Notes: generated by a model not told the origin, from the sequence alone. A DNA stretch of 64,000 nucleotides from Zymoseptoria tritici IPO323 (GCF_000219625.1 NC_018207.1:124001-188000); one strand, 5' to 3'. Positions 1 to 11,587 are shown, counted from the first letter of the stretch. Made by a program: numbers and translations.

Positions 1-152
1 TTCGGGGCGCCGTAGAAGGCGGAGAGACCCATGGTGCCGTAGCCGAGGGCGGTGATGGTCGGGCCATTCTTGCCGAGTTTGCGGACGGGGAGGGTGGGAC
101 CTACGGCGCCGCCGGTGGCTTTGGAAGCGAGGTTTTGGATTGAGGCGGACAT
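1..152 (-). CDS. aldo-keto reductase, N-terminal 50 residues (runs off left edge)
   Basis: The reverse strand opens with an ATG at 152 and stays open to the window edge. The visible residues contain VRKLGKNGPTITALGYGTMG, the first beta-strand and NADPH-barrel entry typical of AKR13-type aldo-keto reductases (YakC or pyridoxal-reductase-like), which reduce aldehydes with NADPH in the cytosol. Only the N-terminus is present, so neither the catalytic Tyr/Lys nor the cofactor site can be checked, and the substrate cannot be named. A short Ala/Gly-rich leader precedes the barrel and no clear signal peptide is seen. Confidence 0.8.
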   Translation of the reverse strand, partial: MSASIQNLASKATGGAVGPTLPVRKLGKNGPTITALGYGTMGLSAFYGAP

Positions 153-872
153 TTTGGTGGTTGATGTTGTTTGTGGTGTTGTTTGTATGGGGTGAAGGAA
201 GGAAGGGAGGAAGGTACAGGTTGAAGATATATACCAACCTACCTTAAGCTTCTACTCCGGGCATCGTTGTAAGCTGTTTTCCGCCCGGAGTTGGCGGACT
301 TAACGGATTCAGAGCCACTTAACAACGAGGGTGGGGTCTCTCCCGCATAGGCGCATAACCAGAATATGACCAAGATATGTCAGAGGAGAGGCTAGAAGGG
401 AAGATTGGCTCTAAAGCAGGGCTTGGACACGCCCAAGGACACTCATAAAATCTGCCGCAAGTAGCTGCCGTGTTCGTTGGCGAGAATGTGCATCTTGAAC
501 GGGAGTGTCAGCTTTGCTTTGTGCAGAAGGTGGCATTGAGCCATGCTCGAAAAGATGAGACCGAAGCCCAAGGAATAGCAATCTAAAAGTTCACAAGCAG
601 GCAGATGAACGATAGATGGATCATGAAATTTTGTCCGATTCAGATTTCTTCCTCCATATGTCCTAACCAGCGGACGGTGCAGTATACACACGATTGCGGC
701 TCAAGAAACATATGTCCATGTCCAACCCTAACCCTAAGAACACCCTCCAACGCCATGCACAAAGCAAAAAGTCCTTTCCTCCTCCCCAAAAAGCAACGCC
801 ATCAGCCGATGAGGCGTGGCGGGTCCCATATCCAGTCCAGTATACACCCAGACGCCATATCTCCCGTCCTGT
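153..872. other. intergenic, no supported gene
   Basis: This stretch holds the 5' region of the aldo-keto reductase and the 3' region of the fusion transporter gene. A purine-rich run (AAGGAAGG type) lies near 195-215. Small open frames here have no recognisable domains and read as shadows. I see no RNA gene. Confidence 0.5.
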
Positions 873-3632
873 TCAATCCCTCTCGGCTCCAGTCCAACAA
901 GGACTCCCCTTCCGCTCCCTATACTCCACCTCTGCACTCCCCCGAAACTTCATCTTCAACCCCTTCAATCCCATTAATCTCCTCCCTCCACTCCCACCAC
1001 TACTCTCACTCCCAACTCCTCTCAAGCTCCCATCCCTCAACGCTCTCCCACCTTCCTCCTCAAAAACAGGATCAACCAATTTTCGAACTCTTCCATTGAA
1101 ATTCCCTCCCACAACCACCAACCAAGCCGCCGCAAACGCCGCCGCAGCCACGACCAGACTCAACGGAACCCTCTCATTCCCCTGTCCAGCCTCCGCAATC
1201 ACCGTAGCAACGGGACTGAAAACCGCTCCACCCGAGATCGCCGCCGTGAGAACCACACTCGCGAATTTCGTATTCCGTCCCTGACCGCGTAAGCTCTGCG
1301 CAAATATCAAACTGAAGAGTGGTCCCTCGAAGAAGAAGACCAGAACCATCATCGCCGTACCCGCGCCGCCTGTCAATCTCGTGCAGAGAGCTGTGCAGAC
1401 GATGACGCCGGAGAGGAAGATGACCAGAAGTAGTCTTGGTTTGACGACGAGTCCCATCGCCGCGGCCAGGAATCGGGAAAGCGCGAACGCGGAATGTGCG
1501 ATAGCGGCAAAGTCGGTGGGAGACCGGTTGGGAGCGATGGCGTTGAGGTATTCGGCGAATTGCGAGCCGTTGACTTCCTGCGCGCCGACGTAGAGGAATT
1601 GGAGGACGACGCCGGCGGCGAGGACAGCGGCTGTGATGGGAACGGGGTTGTACTTTTGTGGGAGGAACTTTTGTGGGAGGAAGGGGAGGTGGAGGGTGGA
1701 TTTATTGGTGTTGTGAAGAGTTTCGGCGGCGTCTTCCAGTTCGGCGGAGGTGGCTTCGGGGAGAGGGAGGTAGAAGTATATCACCGCGAGGATGACGGTG
1801 GTGAGGGAGAGACCGAGGTATGCCCATTGAGTGTTGACGAGGGATGGAGCGTTGGTCTGGGATCGATGGAGGAAGGCTTTGTCGGCGATGAGGGGTGCGA
1901 CGATGCTGCCGACCGCTTGGATGCCTTGGGAGATGTTGAGGCGGATTTCAGCGTGGGAGGCGGGACCGCAGAGGACGATGAAGGCGTTGGCGGAGACTTC
2001 CAGCATAGACAGGCCGAAGCCGACGATGAAGTTGGTGACGAGGAACGTGGGCCAGGAGGTAAGGACCGCCGCCGGCCAGTATATCAAGCACCCGGAAGCG
2101 TATATGCACAGGCCGATAGGGAAGCAGGCTTTGAAGCCCCAGTTGTAGAGCACGAGGCGGCCTAGGGTGAGAGGTCCGACGAAGTAGCCAGCGTAGTATG
2201 CGCTGCGGAGACCGACGGCCTGGCCTGCAGAGACGTTGGCAACGTTTTGAAATTGGGCATTTAGCTGGTCCAAAAGGCCATATTCAAAGCCCCACACGAA
2301 GAAGAGGACGGTAACAACAGCGATCGGAAACAGCGACTCCCGATGAGTGAGGTGAACCAGACTCTTGCGTTGCTTCATGTTGACAAAATCGAAAAAGGTC
2401 GGCGACTGAGGGGCGGTATTCCGAGTGGTATTCGTCAAGGCCGTCTGCGATCGTTCCAGTCCATGAGCCATCTCCGGAGTCGTGAGAAAGTCCAAGCCCA
2501 TGTCCGGGGTATCAACCTCCTCATACGGCTTAGATGTCGGCTGCGCAAAGTCTCGCCTCCCGCTGAGAAATTCCATAATATCCATCTCTCCATGCTCCGC
2601 GTCCTCTTCCACAGGCGCTTTACCCAAACTCTGATCATGAGCAACGTCCGGGATCTCAGGCACAGTCTGTTCCTTCTCCGGAATGACCATCGCAAACGAG
2701 CCAAACGTCGAGTCAACATCATGCTCATCCCTCAACATCCTCGGCGCAACTCTTGCAACAAGCGGTTTCAACCCGGGTACACACGCAACCATAATTCCAA
2801 TCGTGACCTCAATCGCGCTCCACATGAACGAGAACGCGAGATAAAACGACGAGTCCGTGGCAATCGCACTCGTGAGTTCTCCACTCCCGACCGTCATGTC
2901 CTGAAGTTCCGCCAGGCGCATCTCCGACGCTGATTGCAAGTATGATATACGCACGACATCCACCACGGCCACGAAGATTCCGAATCCAAAGGTGATGACC
3001 AGGATAATCTTCTGTTTTTTCGGCAAGCGCATGCTCGTCAAGATGGGCATGGGGAGGAAGAAGATGGCCAGGTCGGTGATGAGGTTGAGCGGGACGGAGG
3101 AGAGGTAGATTGTCAGGATGTTGGTGCAGGTCGCGTTGTCGGGTGTCACGGCTTGGAAGACGGCGCCGACGGGCGTGCACTGGAAGACGGTGACCATGGT
3201 CAAAGCGAAGCCTCCCCCGTTGACGACGAAGAGGGTCGTGAGGCATCCCCAGCGGAAAATGTCGTTGGCGACGGAGAAGGTGAGGTAGAAGATCAGGATA
3301 GACGTCTTGGTCGCCATGAGAGCCGGTTGGTATAATATACTGAACGCATAGTTCGCGCGCCGAAGTTGAGGTTGCCATTCAAAGGGAATATCCGTCTCGT
3401 GTCGCCCGAGTCCATAGGCGGTTCCCCAACATATTGCAAAGGACAGTCCGAATGCGATCGCCCATGCTGCGACAATGAAGTAGTCTTCCAGAGACACCTT
3501 TTTCACAATCGCGAATCGGGAGAGCATGCGGAAGAAGACGACGATGGTGCAGACGGCCATCAACGCTATGGTGACGGCGAAGACAGGCTCTGCCCTGCCC
3601 TGGAAGTTCAGGGGATAGTCGTCCATCGCCAT
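873..3632 (-). CDS. fusion protein: Pth11-type fungal rhodopsin domain + fucose-permease-like MFS carrier
   Basis: This is a single open frame of 919 residues. I take the first in-frame ATG (3632); a further ATG lies two codons downstream. Residues about 15-310 form a seven-helix fungal rhodopsin-like (Pth11-related) domain, with the loop LGRHETD, conserved Cys in FQCTPV and CTNILTIY, and the helix VSSVPLNLITDLAIFFLPMP-like stretch. A polar acidic linker of about 110 residues follows. From about residue 425 to 815 comes an MFS carrier of the FucP/FHS family (FFVWGFEYGLLDQLN, GPLTLGRLVLYNWG, EIRLNISQGIQAVGS). FucP relatives are proton-sugar symporters. The tail is basic and Gly/Ser-rich. There is no stop or intron candidate between the halves, so the fusion is seen in sequence. 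A role in coupling sensing with transport is inference. Confidence 0.85.
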   Translation of the reverse strand: MAMDDYPLNFQGRAEPVFAVTIALMAVCTIVVFFRMLSRFAIVKKVSLEDYFIVAAWAIAFGLSFAICWGTAYGLGRHETDIPFEWQPQLRRANYAFSILYQPALMATKTSILIFYLTFSVANDIFRWGCLTTLFVVNGGGFALTMVTVFQCTPVGAVFQAVTPDNATCTNILTIYLSSVPLNLITDLAIFFLPMPILTSMRLPKKQKIILVITFGFGIFVAVVDVVRISYLQSASEMRLAELQDMTVGSGELTSAIATDSSFYLAFSFMWSAIEVTIGIMVACVPGLKPLVARVAPRMLRDEHDVDSTFGSFAMVIPEKEQTVPEIPDVAHDQSLGKAPVEEDAEHGEMDIMEFLSGRRDFAQPTSKPYEEVDTPDMGLDFLTTPEMAHGLERSQTALTNTTRNTAPQSPTFFDFVNMKQRKSLVHLTHRESLFPIAVVTVLFFVWGFEYGLLDQLNAQFQNVANVSAGQAVGLRSAYYAGYFVGPLTLGRLVLYNWGFKACFPIGLCIYASGCLIYWPAAVLTSWPTFLVTNFIVGFGLSMLEVSANAFIVLCGPASHAEIRLNISQGIQAVGSIVAPLIADKAFLHRSQTNAPSLVNTQWAYLGLSLTTVILAVIYFYLPLPEATSAELEDAAETLHNTNKSTLHLPFLPQKFLPQKYNPVPITAAVLAAGVVLQFLYVGAQEVNGSQFAEYLNAIAPNRSPTDFAAIAHSAFALSRFLAAAMGLVVKPRLLLVIFLSGVIVCTALCTRLTGGAGTAMMVLVFFFEGPLFSLIFAQSLRGQGRNTKFASVVLTAAISGGAVFSPVATVIAEAGQGNERVPLSLVVAAAAFAAAWLVVVGGNFNGRVRKLVDPVFEEEGGRALRDGSLRGVGSESSGGSGGRRLMGLKGLKMKFRGSAEVEYRERKGSPCWTGAERD

Positions 3633-3982
3633 GATTGATGTTGTCCTGCGCTGCAAAGGCCCATTCTCCAACTCTTCTCACGTCGGTGTATATCGTCGTT
3701 GGATTGATGTGGATTGGTTCCTCGGACTCGACATTCGCGCGGAGGTCGTCATGACATGGTGGTGCCGTGGGTCCAGGGGAATGTGAGATTCTGTGTATAG
3801 CTGTGTCGTAGATATGCGATCAGTGGGTAGATGTGCAAGAAGAGAGAGGCAAAGAGAGGCAAGACGACGACGACGAAAGAGAAGAACAGTGGTCGCCGCT
3901 AGAGCATCGGCCGAGGAAACGGGATGGAGGTAAATCACTCCTAGAACTAGTCGGTCTGCCACGCGAGACTCCAGCATGGGTC

Positions 3983-4018
3983 CCGGAGAGGAGACGAGAC
4001 GAGACGAGACGAGACGAG
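3983..4018. repeat. pentanucleotide microsatellite (GAGAC)n
   Basis: About five near-perfect GAGAC units lie upstream of the rhodopsin-MFS fusion gene. This is simple-sequence DNA with no coding evidence. Confidence 0.85.
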
Positions 4019-4767
4019 GCATTTACCGTTTCCATCTCTCTCACGTCTTGTCCGTCATTGCAGTCGTAGTCGCAGGACCCTCCACACTTCTTTCTCTGCT
4101 GTCGAGTCCTCGATCATCGTCATGCGTCAAGATCATCGCGGCGGGATCTTGGCCGAATGTGCCGTCAAACCCCGCAAAGAGGCGGTGGGGAGTCTTGCCA
4201 GGTTCTTGCCTCGTGGGAGTGGGACTGACTGGCTTTTGAACCCTTTTTCCCCCTTCTGATGTGAGTCTCTTCAACATCGTCGGACGCAGTGAGAGTTCAA
4301 TCGCAATAGGGTCTGAGTGGATATATCTCCAACAGGCGGAAGACATCGGATGTTGACAGTGAACCACCGCTAAAGAAACTCACCGCTCGTATTCTGCACC
4401 TCGATCTGCCAAGTTCCACCTTCCTCCGACCATCGTACCACTCCTTGACTAGGTACAGAACCAGCCTTTCAGGTACGCCTTGAAGAAGCACTCAATCCGT
4501 ACCAGGTCCCAACATCTTTTGTGAAAAAGCGATTCGTAATGTATGCATATCATACGCCAATTCCAATCTTTTCCTTCCCATCGCTCGCTGTCCCATGAAA
4601 CCGGACAGTCTACCTCCAGAGTTCATCGCGCTCACATGGCACAAAGTCTCTCCTCAATCGTATCCTTGCATTCATCCCCTACATGCCCTCCACTCAACCA
4701 CATCTCGAAAGAATGATCCGTCCCTCAATCCATCTATGCCTTCCCTCCATCCCTCCACCACACACAT
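4019..4767. other. intergenic between convergent/tandem genes, no supported gene
   Basis: This includes the 3' flank of the ubiquitin ligase gene. It is pyrimidine-rich on the plus strand near 4600-4760, and the small open frames are low-complexity shadows. I see nothing I can name. Confidence 0.5.
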
Positions 4768-7590
4768 CTACTCCTGCCCAAACCCAACCGTCTCCTCCAC
4801 CGCCCACGTCAATTTCGTATTCAACGCCTCATAACTCTTATACGGCGGCAGATCCAACCGATTGAAACAAGTATGCGACTTGGGCAACTGCGTTTCCTCG
4901 CCCGACTTTTCAATCGTGAACCTTCTCGGCCCGTCCGACCCTTGCAGGTCCTTGAAGCCGTTGACGGGAATACGTGATGTTCCTGTGGCGAATTGAAGGA
5001 GACGGGACTTCTGCTCGGCGTCCCAGCCGCGGATGCACTGTTCGTCCATGTCAGTAATTTGAAGATTGATTCGGGAGAGGAATGCAGTGCGACTCACCTT
5101 CCAGAAGTTCTGCACCACGAGATCGCTCTCGGTGTAGCCGCGGTAGTCGGTGTGCTTCTTCCAATCATCGACATCGATGTCCGCAATACCACCAATCAAC
5201 AACTCCAATTCTCTCTCATCGAAAACATTCACCAAGTCCGCGGGAATCAACTCGTGGAAACCCGCCACGAAAGCATTGAATTGCTCTTCAACACGTTTCT
5301 GAATGCGCCACTCGGTGATGAGCTCGACGTACTCCTTCTTGTTGTCGTTGTCGACTTCAATATCGCGACCGCCGGGCTTCAGATCGACAGTGACCTTTTC
5401 GCCGAAGCGTTCATCCTCGACGGAGAAAGTGCTGTAGATGACATCCGTAATGTCATTCTCCATCGCCCAGCTGAGCGTGCGGTGGAATTCAGCATCGACA
5501 CCCTCCATGTCGAGAAGGTTGACCTTCTTGCGGAGAATCATCTTGTAGAAGGCGCCGATGAAGAAGGCGTCGAGGAAGCGGCGGTGGAAGATGGCGAGAC
5601 CGACAACACGGCCGATGAATTTGAAGTAGCCGAGATGCTCGGGGTTGATGCCGGAGTGAGGGTTGATTTGGAGGGTGTAGTTGTCGTGGGCGGAGTATTC
5701 GAACAGGCAGTAAAATGGGTTGAACATTTCGTGGGAAAGGAGGAAGAAGAATTCTCTGTGGAGGAGTTAGCTCTGAACACATCCTCGTGAGGCAATCAAC
5801 ATACCTCGACAAGCCACCATAATCGAGACCGTCTTCACCATCAAACTTGATCATCAACCTCTTCTTGAGGTCGTTTGGACTCTGTCTCATGATCTCCGCA
5901 TACGAGTCTTCGAAGATATGAGTACGCCTGACCTTGACATGGCATTGTCCGGATAAGATCCTCAGTGCGGGCTGCGATCGGAAGTAGATGAGCTTCCTCC
6001 TGAAATCACGCTTATACTGCGGCACGTTCTGATCCAGTGAAGATGGCAATCTAGGATCATCCCACGTCGTCGTCTTCGTGTTGTGATCCACAAAGTACAC
6101 TCGCGCAGTGTTGGTCAAACGCATCTCCCATCCGCTGGGAAGAGGTCCGAGTTGCGAGACTGGCTGCTGCTGGATAGTGCTGTTACCCGCAGCGTTCTGG
6201 CCGTACATTCTTATGTACTGCTGCCGCCTCGGATCAACCCAGGTAGTCGTGCGCGTGTTGTGGTCCACGAAATAGGCACGTCCTTCTGGTGTGTGACGCT
6301 GCTCCCAGCCAGCCGGAAGTTCGCCTGTACCGGCGGTAGTAGCACCGGTCGCGACCATCTGAGCTGCACTGGCATTGTTGGGCGTGGTGGATCCTGCGGC
6401 GGCGGCGGCAGCTCCAGGTGCTGCGGCAGGAGTATGTGCAGGAGGTGAGGCCTGCACCCTGTCGGATAGTGTAGGCGAATTTGCTCCAGCGCGATCCTCC
6501 GGCAGCATACGGTTCTGATGCCTGGTGCGCTCCGCATTGGTCTGCTGTTCCAATTGAGCACGCTGTTCTCCAGCATTGTAGTTCGCCGTAGGACGGATCC
6601 ACGTCGTCTGCCTCGAGTTATGATCCACATAGTACGTCCTTCCCAAGTTGTCCTCACGGCGCTCCCAACCGGGTGGCAGCCTGCCTTGCGCATCTTCAAA
6701 CGCACTGAATCCCGACTCATTTCCTCGTCTAGCCGGCGCGCTCGTGCCGTTCGCTGCGGGTGTGGTGCCGGCCGGAGCAGCTGGAACAGTACTGTTTCTG
6801 TTCGGCTGTGCTGAGCCGCTGGTGCTCACAGGTCGGTCGGCTTGCAGTGATGCAACGGATTGGGCAGCCGTAGGGGTCGAGACAGAGGCGGCTCCGTTCG
6901 TGGATGGCGCAGTCGATGGGGCGGCCGGACGTCCTGTGGTAGATGTTCCGTTCGCGATTGGCGCTCGCAGGTTGGTGGACAGGTTGAGTATCAGCTTCCC
7001 GTTGACGACGAGGTTATCGTTGGATTTTCTGAGATCTCTCGTAATCATTTCTGCAAGTTGTCAGCCAGAGGCGATCTGATGATCATCCCACCGCACATAC
7101 CATCACCACCAGCATCGAGGTCAATAACACTGCCGACCCGGACGTTGACCACTCCGAGGAAGCCCTGGTCCTTTTTCTTGAACTTCTTCTGGTCAAAGAT
7201 TTGTACTGCGAGTATACTCTCCTCGGTCACGCGCCTGCCTGCCTGTCAGCAGTTTGCCGTCAGATGTCCTCCAACCACTTCACCTACATATCAAAGCTCT
7301 CATTCCAGTATGGGTTCAGCGTCTTCTTGATCACCCCGGTTGTCCTCGTCTGCTCGCCGCTGATGGTTGCGACTGCGAATGGGTCCGGGAAGCCTGCCGG
7401 GGTATCAGTATGTCTGCCTGCATCATGTCCCTCCTTCCACCCGTAGACCACTCACGAAAGACATCTCTCTTGTACAAGCCATCTGCCGCAATGACTGTGT
7501 CCGATATTAGCCCTTGTCCTGCTGTCCGCTGCCCAGTCCACGCTCTTGCATACTGGTGACTCGCAGATTGGGCTGCGGAGGAAGCTCCAT
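4768..7590 (-). CDS. rsp5: E3 ubiquitin-protein ligase Rsp5/HulA (C2-WW-WW-WW-HECT)
   Basis: This NEDD4-family HECT ligase ubiquitinates membrane permeases and many cytosolic substrates, and is recruited by PPxY proteins and arrestin-like adaptors. Exons on the minus strand are 7554-7590, 7456-7494, 7288-7393, 7101-7234, 5805-7050, 5098-5755 and 4768-5037. All junctions are GT..AG and in phase, giving 829 residues. The C2 domain is about residues 8-135 ([27 protein letters not shown]). Three WW domains lie near 230-261, 349-380 and 407-439, separated by Pro/Ala/Ser-rich linkers. The HECT domain runs from about 470 to the end, with the catalytic cysteine at about residue 797 in [16 protein letters not shown]. 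The start at 7590 gives the family-typical N-terminus just before the C2 strand. It is full length and no lesion is seen. Confidence 0.96.
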
Positions 7591-8252
7591 GATGTTGCCT
7601 GTGCCCGGGGTTCACTCTCCGCGTGATGTCGGCCGTCGCTGTCGATGTACCATGCGCCGAGTCGGATGCGCGAATGCGGAGATGGAGGGCGAACTGAAGC
7701 GAGTGGTATTGGCGGATCGTGTGGATTGATGTGCAAGGGCGTGTTGATGATTGAGCTGCGGTCGAGAGTGAGGTGTGCCGTGCCGTGGGGTTCAGGTTCA
7801 GACCGATGGATGCTGCACAGCCTTCCTCGTGGTGGCGTCAACGCTCCCTCGGTTTCCGTCCAAGGGCAAGACTTCGAACGAGTCTCTCTTTCCACACGAC
7901 AACAACAATGCACGACGAAGATTCCAAACAAGCAGAAAAAGCACGAGTGCGGTAAGGTATCACTATCCGGCAAGGTCTGTCAACTCACGTGGGGCGACTA
8001 TTGACGGATGACCGAGGCCGTCTCTCAGCCGCCGGGATTCCCACGATTCACCGTGGTGGGGCGCGACAAGCGCCGCTGTATTTCTGGTCGGAGTATGAGC
8101 TATCTCCTTCTCTACACTGCATGATCATCTGCTCTCGAGTCGTTACACGTCAATGACATGGCAATACTGCGACAGCGCGAGGAGATCGTGCTCATCCTTT
8201 CTCCAGCATCAGAGAGGCCGCCATGGCTCAATGGATGACTATCTAGCGATCG
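7591..8252. other. intergenic, 5' region of rsp5 and 3' region of the C6 factor
   Basis: No open frame here resembles a protein family. It should hold the rsp5 promoter; no sharp TATA element is evident. Confidence 0.5.
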
Positions 8253-9640
8253 CTAAGAAAGAAACATACCCGCCGGTGCGGTTGACTTCATCAAAACTGC
8301 GTCCAATGGCCACTGAATCCAATGCTGGAACCGCTCATCCAAGGAACCCAGCACGTCCTGCAGCAGTCGTCTCGCCCATCCACAAATCCACCATTTATCG
8401 TCCAAGACATTCAACAGCACGCAATAATGAGCCAGCAGGATGAGCGCCTGCGGTACTCGCCTCTTGACCAGACTGGCGAATTGTCCGGATCCTTGCTTAG
8501 GAAAGCACAAGATTGATGCTACGCTGCAAGACCGCTGTATGGATAAGAGGGAATCGTAAAGAAGCTTGAGCTCGGCCAGCACGGTCACGCATATTTGTCG
8601 GTCACCTGGCTGCATCGGGTGTGAATCGAGCAGGAAGTCGAGATGATTCAGTCCACAAGGCACGGCTTCGTGGACTACTGGATTTGTGCTGCGGCAAGGT
8701 CAGCTTCCCATCAAAGACAGACATAATTCAACTCACCCATCAACACCGTGGACCGCAACCTCTTGGAACCCTCTGGTCAGTATAGCAGCGAATGGCCCAT
8801 GCGCCACCAACAACCAGCTCTCCGTCGAAACAGCATCAATACCTTGCACCAGCAAGATCAACTCCGCCATTGTATCGATCGGCGTCACGCTGGGCGGAAC
8901 GGCGTACGCGAACAGACTCACAAGCCAAGTGAATATGAACCTTTCGTTGGCATTCTCCGCCGTGCAAGCTGGAGTCTCTTGTCGATAGAGCAGCATAGCT
9001 TTGTCCGCATGATCTACCGTGCATGCTCGGAGCATCAGGGCATCTCTAGGCTCAAGGTGAGCTTTGTGCAGAGCGGTGAATGCCAGGAGTATGTGCATCA
9101 CGTAGGTGCACGAGAACGCGAGATTGGGCAATTCTATCGCCCAGATGTGCATGGCGTACTCGTCGTGCTCGCCGAAAATGTCTCTTGTGTAGGACATGCT
9201 GTCGATGATCAGCTGGCGGAGCAGTGGTGTGTGGCTTCCACCGTTAGACCTACTAATGATGCATCAATCGCAGATCCTCTTGCCAATCGGATCGCTGCTC
9301 AGGCAGACTACGGTGAAGGCATTCGGTGAGCACAGTGTATGGACCCGGCGCGCCGCCTGGACTCCTCTGAGGACGCGGCGCCAGAAAAGGCGGAAATGAT
9401 GCGTCGAGAGATGCCGATCTCGAAGCACTTCTGTTGGACGAGGACGCAGTCGACCCCCTTCTCAACTTGGAATCTTTCCTGGGCCTAGAATTGCATGACT
9501 TCTTATGGCCAACCCGTGGCGGTCTCCTAACAACACACTCAATCAGCCTTGCCCTTCGAACGGAAATTCATCCGAACCTGCCAAAGTTGCATACTTTTCG
9601 ACAGTACCCGCGTTGTCGTCCTCGTTCGTGGCCTCCTTCT
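8253..9640 (-). pseudogene. UPC2-like C6 fungal transcription factor, zinc cluster degenerate
   Basis: The C-terminal three quarters read well as a sterol-uptake-control (UPC2-like) regulator. Exons are 9254 to about 9560, 8737-9198 and 8253-8688, with in-phase introns 9199-9253 and 8689-8736. Family landmarks are DLRLMHH leading into a GEHDEYAMHIW segment, the helix YVMHILLAFTALHKAHLEP, and the C-terminal PQALILLAHYCVLLNVLD followed by WWICGW. These proteins normally start with a Zn2Cys6 DNA-binding cluster. Here the expected place (about 9530-9640) reads YCRKVCNFGRFG, an in-frame TGA at 9568-9570, then RRARLIECVV. The spacing resembles a zinc cluster, but several cysteine codons are gone. 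No alternative intron restores it. It may be a recent pseudogene or a DNA-binding-deficient paralogue. Confidence 0.6.
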
Positions 9641-9699
9641 TCAACATCATCTGCGTCGGCGCGAGGGTCTCGTATGGCGATCGACCTTGGGCAAGAGGA

Positions 9700-10990
9700 A
9701 GAACCGCCATGATCATGGACCGAGGGAATCATCGGTAATCATTAAGTCGCCAGTCGTGATTGATTTGAAGAGGACAACCATCCTTGACATAAGATCAAAG
9801 GATGATCTTCAATCGCGAGACCCGCTGCACATCATTGACGTTCTCCAGGCAGTGTCGACAGCGAAGGGCAGTGTTCAGCGGGCGGGCTGCGGTACTGATC
9901 TGCTGGCGCCGCTCGGCCTCGTCCCGTTGTTCCAAGTACATGAGTACTTCTATGAGGGCAAAGTCATGAGCCAGCCACGGTGGCTAGCGACCAACTCAAA
10001 CCATATTCTCCAGACCAAATCGCGAGAGAAGCAGACTTCTCCTGCCACCACACGTCTTGCCCTCCTAATCCAAGGCTCAAGTATGACCTGTTGCAATACC
10101 TCCAAGATACCACCAATGGCCAGAAGGTGGTCGTCGCCAAGACTCAAGGACACATAGCAATGTCGATCTTCCAGCCCTGGACTCAGGGCTCAAAAACGTG
10201 GTCGGCTTGGCCTCAAACGGGAGAGGCTTGAACACAAAGCCCAGTCAGTCGCTGGAAATCGTGACACCGCCATGCTGCTCTTTGGTGCATCCGCCACGTG
10301 ATGAAAATGCTGCGTACAGATCGGACACTGCGATTCGCTTGGAGAGGAATTTGAGGCCGCTTCCCTATGGACTTCTGTCTTAGGCTGACATGGGAGACGA
10401 TGCGTCACTTGGGATTCCTTCGCCAACTGCTTCTACCGCGTGGAGCCAACTGCAACACAGCCAGCTCCAACGACCGATATTATCATCACCGCATTGTTCC
10501 AATCACTGTTCCAGAGTACAACGACATCGCCAACTCATCCGAGGTACCATCCCCTCACTCTGGACTATCCCAAAGCGGTAACATCATATTCGACACGTGA
10601 GCCGACGCCTCACAGTGTGCAGCCTCGCGACTGTCGATCTGCCGCTCGCCTCCACCAATCGACGCTCAACGACTCCTGCATTCTCGGAAGTCAAAACCAC
10701 GACCGGTGAAGAAGAGGGCTCTAGGCATCACCGATGCGGGCAATGCCACACATACCGCTTTCGGAAATGTGCTCGGAGTGGGCCAGGGTTGTCAGATGGG
10801 GCCTCAACTGTGAGCCGTCGATCACAAGACGACGAAAACCATGTCAGGATCGAAAGCATGCCGACGTTGTGGAGCACAGAGTATATTCCCAAAGCTGTAG
10901 GGCAAGCCATGATGATCTGATCTTGCGGATCGTCACGACATCCCATCTTCGACTGCGTCTTCAGATACCAGGGCTCAACCAGCTCGCGAT
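9700..10990. other. no supported gene
   Basis: Only short frames are open on both strands, and none carries a recognisable motif or a convincing splice chain. It could hold a strongly decayed gene, but I cannot identify one. Confidence 0.45.
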
Positions 10991-11587
10991 CTAACACTCG
11001 TGCCTCGCAGTACACTTCGGTGTAGTGACCGACACAATCCCCGAATCGATATCTGTATCCTGCCCTCCCGTGCCCTTGACAAACTCGCCCCCATCAAACG
11101 ACACAGCGCAAGCCGGCCACGAGTCCGTCAAACCCTCATACGCGCCTCTCGCCCACATATTGTGAGTACCCTCGTGGTCCGCGCGACCCACGCTGAAGGC
11201 GTACTCATTATCCCAATTCAGGTCCTTGTCGTAACGTGTCTTGCCGGTCGCCGCGTCGTTGATCTGGAAGCAGATGATGCGGCGGTCGATGGCCGCTTGG
11301 TAGGGACTTCCGCCGCCGTATTGATGGACGCTGGTGAATAAGTAGTCGCACATGGGTTTTGGTTTGGGTTGCGGAGTTTGGGTGGGTTTGGCGGGTTGGG
11401 TGGTGGGTTTCAAGCCTGCGGAAACGCCTTGGATGAACGCGGCGACGTTCGAGGCTTGAGCCTCTGCCGTGGCGATTGCTTCGTCGAGGACGGATGCGGC
11501 TGGGTTGGGCGCTGCTGGGAGCGCGGAGCCCAGCGTCTGGTGGTAGCTGAGGAGTACCGCCGCCAGCACAGTGGTTGTGAAGTGCAT
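10991..11587 (-). CDS. small secreted protein, unknown function
   Basis: A single exon of 198 residues starts at an ATG with a clear secretion signal (hydrophobic VLAAVLLSYHQTLGSA, cleavage probably after residue 22-24). A helical Ala-rich segment follows, then a Pro/Lys/Thr linker at about residues 60-80 (TQPAKPTQTPQPKPKP). The C-terminal domain of about 118 residues contains MCDYLFTSVHQYGGGS, IICFQINDAATG and NWDNEYAFSVGR. Four cysteines fall in that domain, enough for two disulfides. I do not recognise the family; composition and size fit a secreted effector or cell-surface protein. The upstream region carries a diverged tandem duplication. Confidence 0.75.
   Translation of the reverse strand: MHFTTTVLAAVLLSYHQTLGSALPAAPNPAASVLDEAIATAEAQASNVAAFIQGVSAGLKPTTQPAKPTQTPQPKPKPMCDYLFTSVHQYGGGSPYQAAIDRRIICFQINDAATGKTRYDKDLNWDNEYAFSVGRADHEGTHNMWARGAYEGLTDSWPACAVSFDGGEFVKGTGGQDTDIDSGIVSVTTPKCTARHEC

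Noticed and set aside
720..740. Two CCCTAA units that look like interstitial telomere repeat
   Set aside because: Only two copies in pyrimidine-rich DNA, not enough to claim a telomeric relic.
1494..2165. Long Gly/Glu/Val-rich plus frame
   Set aside because: It mirrors the minus-strand transporter gene, whose protein has clear family motifs.
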